Shown here: positions 30,144 to 32,250 of the stretch, in pieces
Layout: each line of letters opens with the position of its first letter
Numbering within the stretch: position 1 is the first letter of the stretch
Assembly: GCA_964426075.1 (NCBI GenBank)
Contig: CAYROP010000011.1
Coordinates: 1-32,250, forward strand
Source: CAYQLK01 sp964426075
GTDB lineage: Bacteria; Patescibacteriota; Microgenomatia; CAYQLK01
Direction: 5' to 3'
DNA length: 32,250 nucleotides
Program-made: the position numbers and the translations under genes
The notes under the pieces: model-generated
Told to the model about the DNA's origin: nothing
What the model saw: only the letters and a program-made list of their open reading frames with translations
Database searches by the model: none

Positions 30144-31128
30144 ACGAAACATCCGCAGAAACGCCAAAGTTTTTTATTTTGTTGCCTCGGTTTTGGCTCT
30201 GATTATCGTTACACCATTTGTGATTTCTCAATATATCAATTATCAGTCGCGTCCTGTGTCTAAAGAATCAAAAAGTCCTGATGTAGTTTTTACCATCAAA
30301 GAAGGTGATACAGCGACAACCGTTGCCAAAGCCCTCAAGGACAAAAATCTCATTCGCTCAGACACTGCCTTTCGTTTTTATCTAAAAAGCAACAATCTCG
30401 AAAAAAATATTCATGTCGGATATTTCAAACTCTCGCCTAGTATGACCTTTACCCAAATTGCCGAAACCTTAAAAGGAAGTGGTTCTCAGGATGTGAGAGT
30501 GCTCATCCCAGAAGGTTTTAGAAACGAGGAGGTTGCTCGCAGGTTATTTCGTCAGCTTAACTTACCTGAAAAAGAGTTTTTAAGCCTTGCGAAAGAAGGA
30601 TATATGTTCCCTGATACTTATGATTTTCGTGTCGATGTTTCAGCCGAGGATGTCGTTGATGTGATGATTAAAACTTTTAATACCAAAGTCCAGACAGAGA
30701 TTATTGCTTCTGGAACAAGTTTAAGTGAACAAGAGGTTGTAACTTTAGCCTCAATTGTGGAAAAAGAATCTCGTAATGATGCGGACAGGCCAATTATTGC
30801 GGGTATTTTGCTTAACAGACTTCAAATAGGTCAGGGGCTAGAAGTTGACGCAACGTTACAATATTTATTAGGCGAGAATGAAGATGGTTGGTGGGCACAC
30901 GATTCTGTCGCTTTAGTTGAGGCTAAATCTATCGATTCGCCATACAATACCTACAAATATGCTGGTTTGCCTCCAGGTCCGATTAACAATCCTGGCCTCA
31001 AGTCAGTTGAGGCAGTTCTTAATCCTCAGTCAAGCAAATATTTTTATTATCTTCATGAGTCTGACGGCACACCTCACTACGCCGAAACCTACGAGCAACA
31101 TCAAAGTAATATCGCCAATTATCTCTAG
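30130..31128 (+). CDS. mltG: Endolytic murein transglycosylase MltG (YceG)
   Basis: 332 residues, near the family norm. A basic N-terminus and one membrane helix (about 16-36) precede a LysM-like subdomain (VVFTIKEGDTATTVAKAL) and the catalytic YceG domain. The catalytic motif SIVEKESRNDADRPIIAGILLNRL spans about 208-231, with its Glu residues at 211 and 213. The family signatures LEVDATLQYLLG and LPPGPINNPG follow. The enzyme cuts nascent glycan strands outside the membrane and helps set glycan length. Its ATG lies inside ruvX, and its TAG shares a base with the next GTG. Confidence 0.95.
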   Translation: MERAKRNIRRNAKVFYFVASVLALIIVTPFVISQYINYQSRPVSKESKSPDVVFTIKEGDTATTVAKALKDKNLIRSDTAFRFYLKSNNLEKNIHVGYFKLSPSMTFTQIAETLKGSGSQDVRVLIPEGFRNEEVARRLFRQLNLPEKEFLSLAKEGYMFPDTYDFRVDVSAEDVVDVMIKTFNTKVQTEIIASGTSLSEQEVVTLASIVEKESRNDADRPIIAGILLNRLQIGQGLEVDATLQYLLGENEDGWWAHDSVALVEAKSIDSPYNTYKYAGLPPGPINNPGLKSVEAVLNPQSSKYFYYLHESDGTPHYAETYEQHQSNIANYL

Positions 31129-32135
31129 TGAATTTTAAATTTCACGATACAGCCTCGATTTTTATCTTAATTATCATAAGTTCATTGGTAGTATCAGCTT
31201 GTAATCCTTTTACGGCTAACAATCCTATCCTTCCTGAAAAACCAAATACTCCTCCACATTTGCAATCTGAAATACGCAATGATTTCAATTTTACTCTCAT
31301 CTCAACAGGGGATATCGGGCTTGTTCGGGATGTTAATGCAAAAGTTATTGCCAAAAACGATCCCACCTATCCATTTTCTGGTATTGCTGACTATCTCAAT
31401 CGCGCCGACATAACAATTACCAATCTTGAAGGTCCGTTAATTGAAAAATGTCCGATTATTCTAACTGGATTCAAGTTTTGCGGAAGCACAATTAATACAA
31501 AAGGTCTTAAATTTGCCGGTATCGACGCAGCCTCTCTGGCTAACAATCACACAACTAATTACGGTAAAAACGGCCTCGACCAGACAATTGATTCACTAAC
31601 CCAAGAGGGAATTACACCATTTGGCACCTATGACACTGTTTCTTATTACGAAATTAACGGCAGAAAAATCGCCCTAATTGGTTTTGTCGAGCTTGGTAAC
31701 AAGTGGCCAAATCTTAATAATGCAACGGAAGAAAACATCACAACTCTAATAAAAAGAGCCAAAACTGCTTCCGACGCGGTCGTAGTGAGTTTTCACTGGG
31801 GACCAGAGTATGTTCGCAAACCATCAGATAATATGGTCAAACTTGCTCGTCTTGCTGTTGATTCCGGTGCAGACTTGATTTTAGGTAATCACTCACATTG
31901 GATTATGGACACAGAAGAGTACAACAATGTTTTTATTAGTTATGGGCAGGGGAATACTATTTTTGATCAAGACTGGTCTCAGGAAACCAAAGAAGGTGTT
32001 TTATATAAATTTGATTTTCGCGATGACAAATTTAGCCTGATTGAGCGTAAATTTACTATTATCGAAGACAACTCCCGTCCGCGATTTACGACTGAAGAAG
32101 AATCCGCCCAAATAACCTCCAAACTCTCCCAATAG
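31128..32135 (+). CDS. CapA-like metallophosphatase-fold lipoprotein
   Basis: GTG start overlapping the mltG stop (TAGTG), 335 residues. The signal ends in a lipobox at Cys25 (LVVSAC), so it is probably membrane-anchored on the outside. The CapA/PGA_cap domain is clear: ISTGDIGLVRDV near the start, ADITITNLEGPL, SLANNHTTNYG, VVVSFHWGPEY and LILGNHSHW, which together give the Asp, Asn and His ligands of a calcineurin-like metal site. CapA proteins take part in poly-gamma-glutamate capsule synthesis or anchoring, but in CPR bacteria without the other cap genes the substrate is unknown. It is the last gene of the ruvX-mltG unit, about 30 bases before the second structured repeat. Confidence 0.85.
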   Translation: MNFKFHDTASIFILIIISSLVVSACNPFTANNPILPEKPNTPPHLQSEIRNDFNFTLISTGDIGLVRDVNAKVIAKNDPTYPFSGIADYLNRADITITNLEGPLIEKCPIILTGFKFCGSTINTKGLKFAGIDAASLANNHTTNYGKNGLDQTIDSLTQEGITPFGTYDTVSYYEINGRKIALIGFVELGNKWPNLNNATEENITTLIKRAKTASDAVVVSFHWGPEYVRKPSDNMVKLARLAVDSGADLILGNHSHWIMDTEEYNNVFISYGQGNTIFDQDWSQETKEGVLYKFDFRDDKFSLIERKFTIIEDNSRPRFTTEEESAQITSKLSQ

Positions 32136-32166
32136 TCCTCCAATATCTCAATTTCTTTTAGTGAAT

Positions 32167-32250
32167 CTCTTTTTGCAAGCGGGCATGGTTTTTGCATTAA
32201 GCAAAAGAGCGAGCAAAAAGTGAAAGAAAGAAATCTCGCTGGGATTTCTT
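32167..32250 (+). repeat. Structured intergenic repeat, copy 2 (may extend past the window)
   Basis: The stem CTCTTTTTGC (32167-32176) pairs with GCAAAAGAG (32201-32209) around a loop containing GGCATGG. GAGCGAGCAAAAAGTGA follows, then GAAATC and GATTTC as a small hairpin around TCGCTGG. Order and conserved words match copy 1 at 29600-29685. On the minus strand the last hairpin is followed by T-rich sequence, so it might also serve as a terminator for an opposing transcript. Confidence 0.6.

Noticed and set aside
1..32250. Recoded TGA (Gly) as in Gracilibacteria/Absconditabacteria
   Set aside because: TGA ends several genes at natural ATGA/GTGA junctions, and the conserved proteins (AlaRS, MltG, RuvX) read through without in-frame TGA.
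1..32250. tRNA, rRNA or insertion sequences
   Set aside because: The gaps are too short and show no cloverleaf or conserved rRNA words; no transposase or terminal inverted repeats were seen.

Overview
The window reads like the chromosome of an ultra-compact, AT-rich Candidate Phyla Radiation (Patescibacteria) bacterium, most likely of the Microgenomates type. This is an inference from three things: an alanyl-tRNA synthetase that stops after its editing domain, extreme gene packing with many overlapping starts and stops, and the typical cell-envelope set (sortase, MltG, CapA-like, prepilin, baseplate-J-like protein). TGA acts as an ordinary stop. Most starts have no Shine-Dalgarno sequence, and several have a TATAAT-like box just before the start codon, which suggests leaderless or near-leaderless mRNAs.

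Region 1 (1-3240): a divergent pair of peptidylglycine-monooxygenase-like copper proteins (one partial, one complete), then a membrane-anchored dienelactone-hydrolase-like enzyme and a secreted PsbP-like protein on the minus strand.

Region 2 (3282-17289), the most unusual part: a plus-strand run of 14 tightly packed genes. Eight encode paralogous membrane-anchored proteins that I do not recognise as a named family. All share HxxxH, an xHG motif (normally CxHG), CxHxxGH and CxxGxFME (altered only in copy 8), in that order, followed by several Cys-paired helical-looking repeats. One copy carries an N-terminal cupredoxin domain, the last gene is a free-standing cupredoxin lipoprotein of the same type, and a further possible cupredoxin-like protein lies inside the run. 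A methyltransferase and a GT-C-like membrane glycosyltransferase sit between copies 6 and 7. With the copper monooxygenase homologues next door, I read this as an extracytoplasmic metal (probably copper) and thiol/disulfide system. Metal identity and chemistry are inference.

Region 3 (17308-20984): a compositionally distinct, complete transcription unit for a secreted HExxH metalloprotease (consensus promoter, palindromic operator-like site, strong Shine-Dalgarno sequence, terminator). Next is a surface-type protein of FYP repeats ending in a Hint autoprocessing domain, translationally coupled to an upstream prepilin.

Region 4 (21051-32250): an ATP-grasp enzyme, a DUF1704/MATCAP-like metallopeptidase, alaS, a Pro-rich membrane protein, a PilM-like plus baseplate-J-like fusion, a sortase, then ruvX-mltG-capA-like genes. 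A structured intergenic repeat occurs twice, on either side of the ruvX-mltG-capA-like group. No tRNA, rRNA, CRISPR or insertion sequence was seen. No gene-free stretch exceeds about 230 bases.
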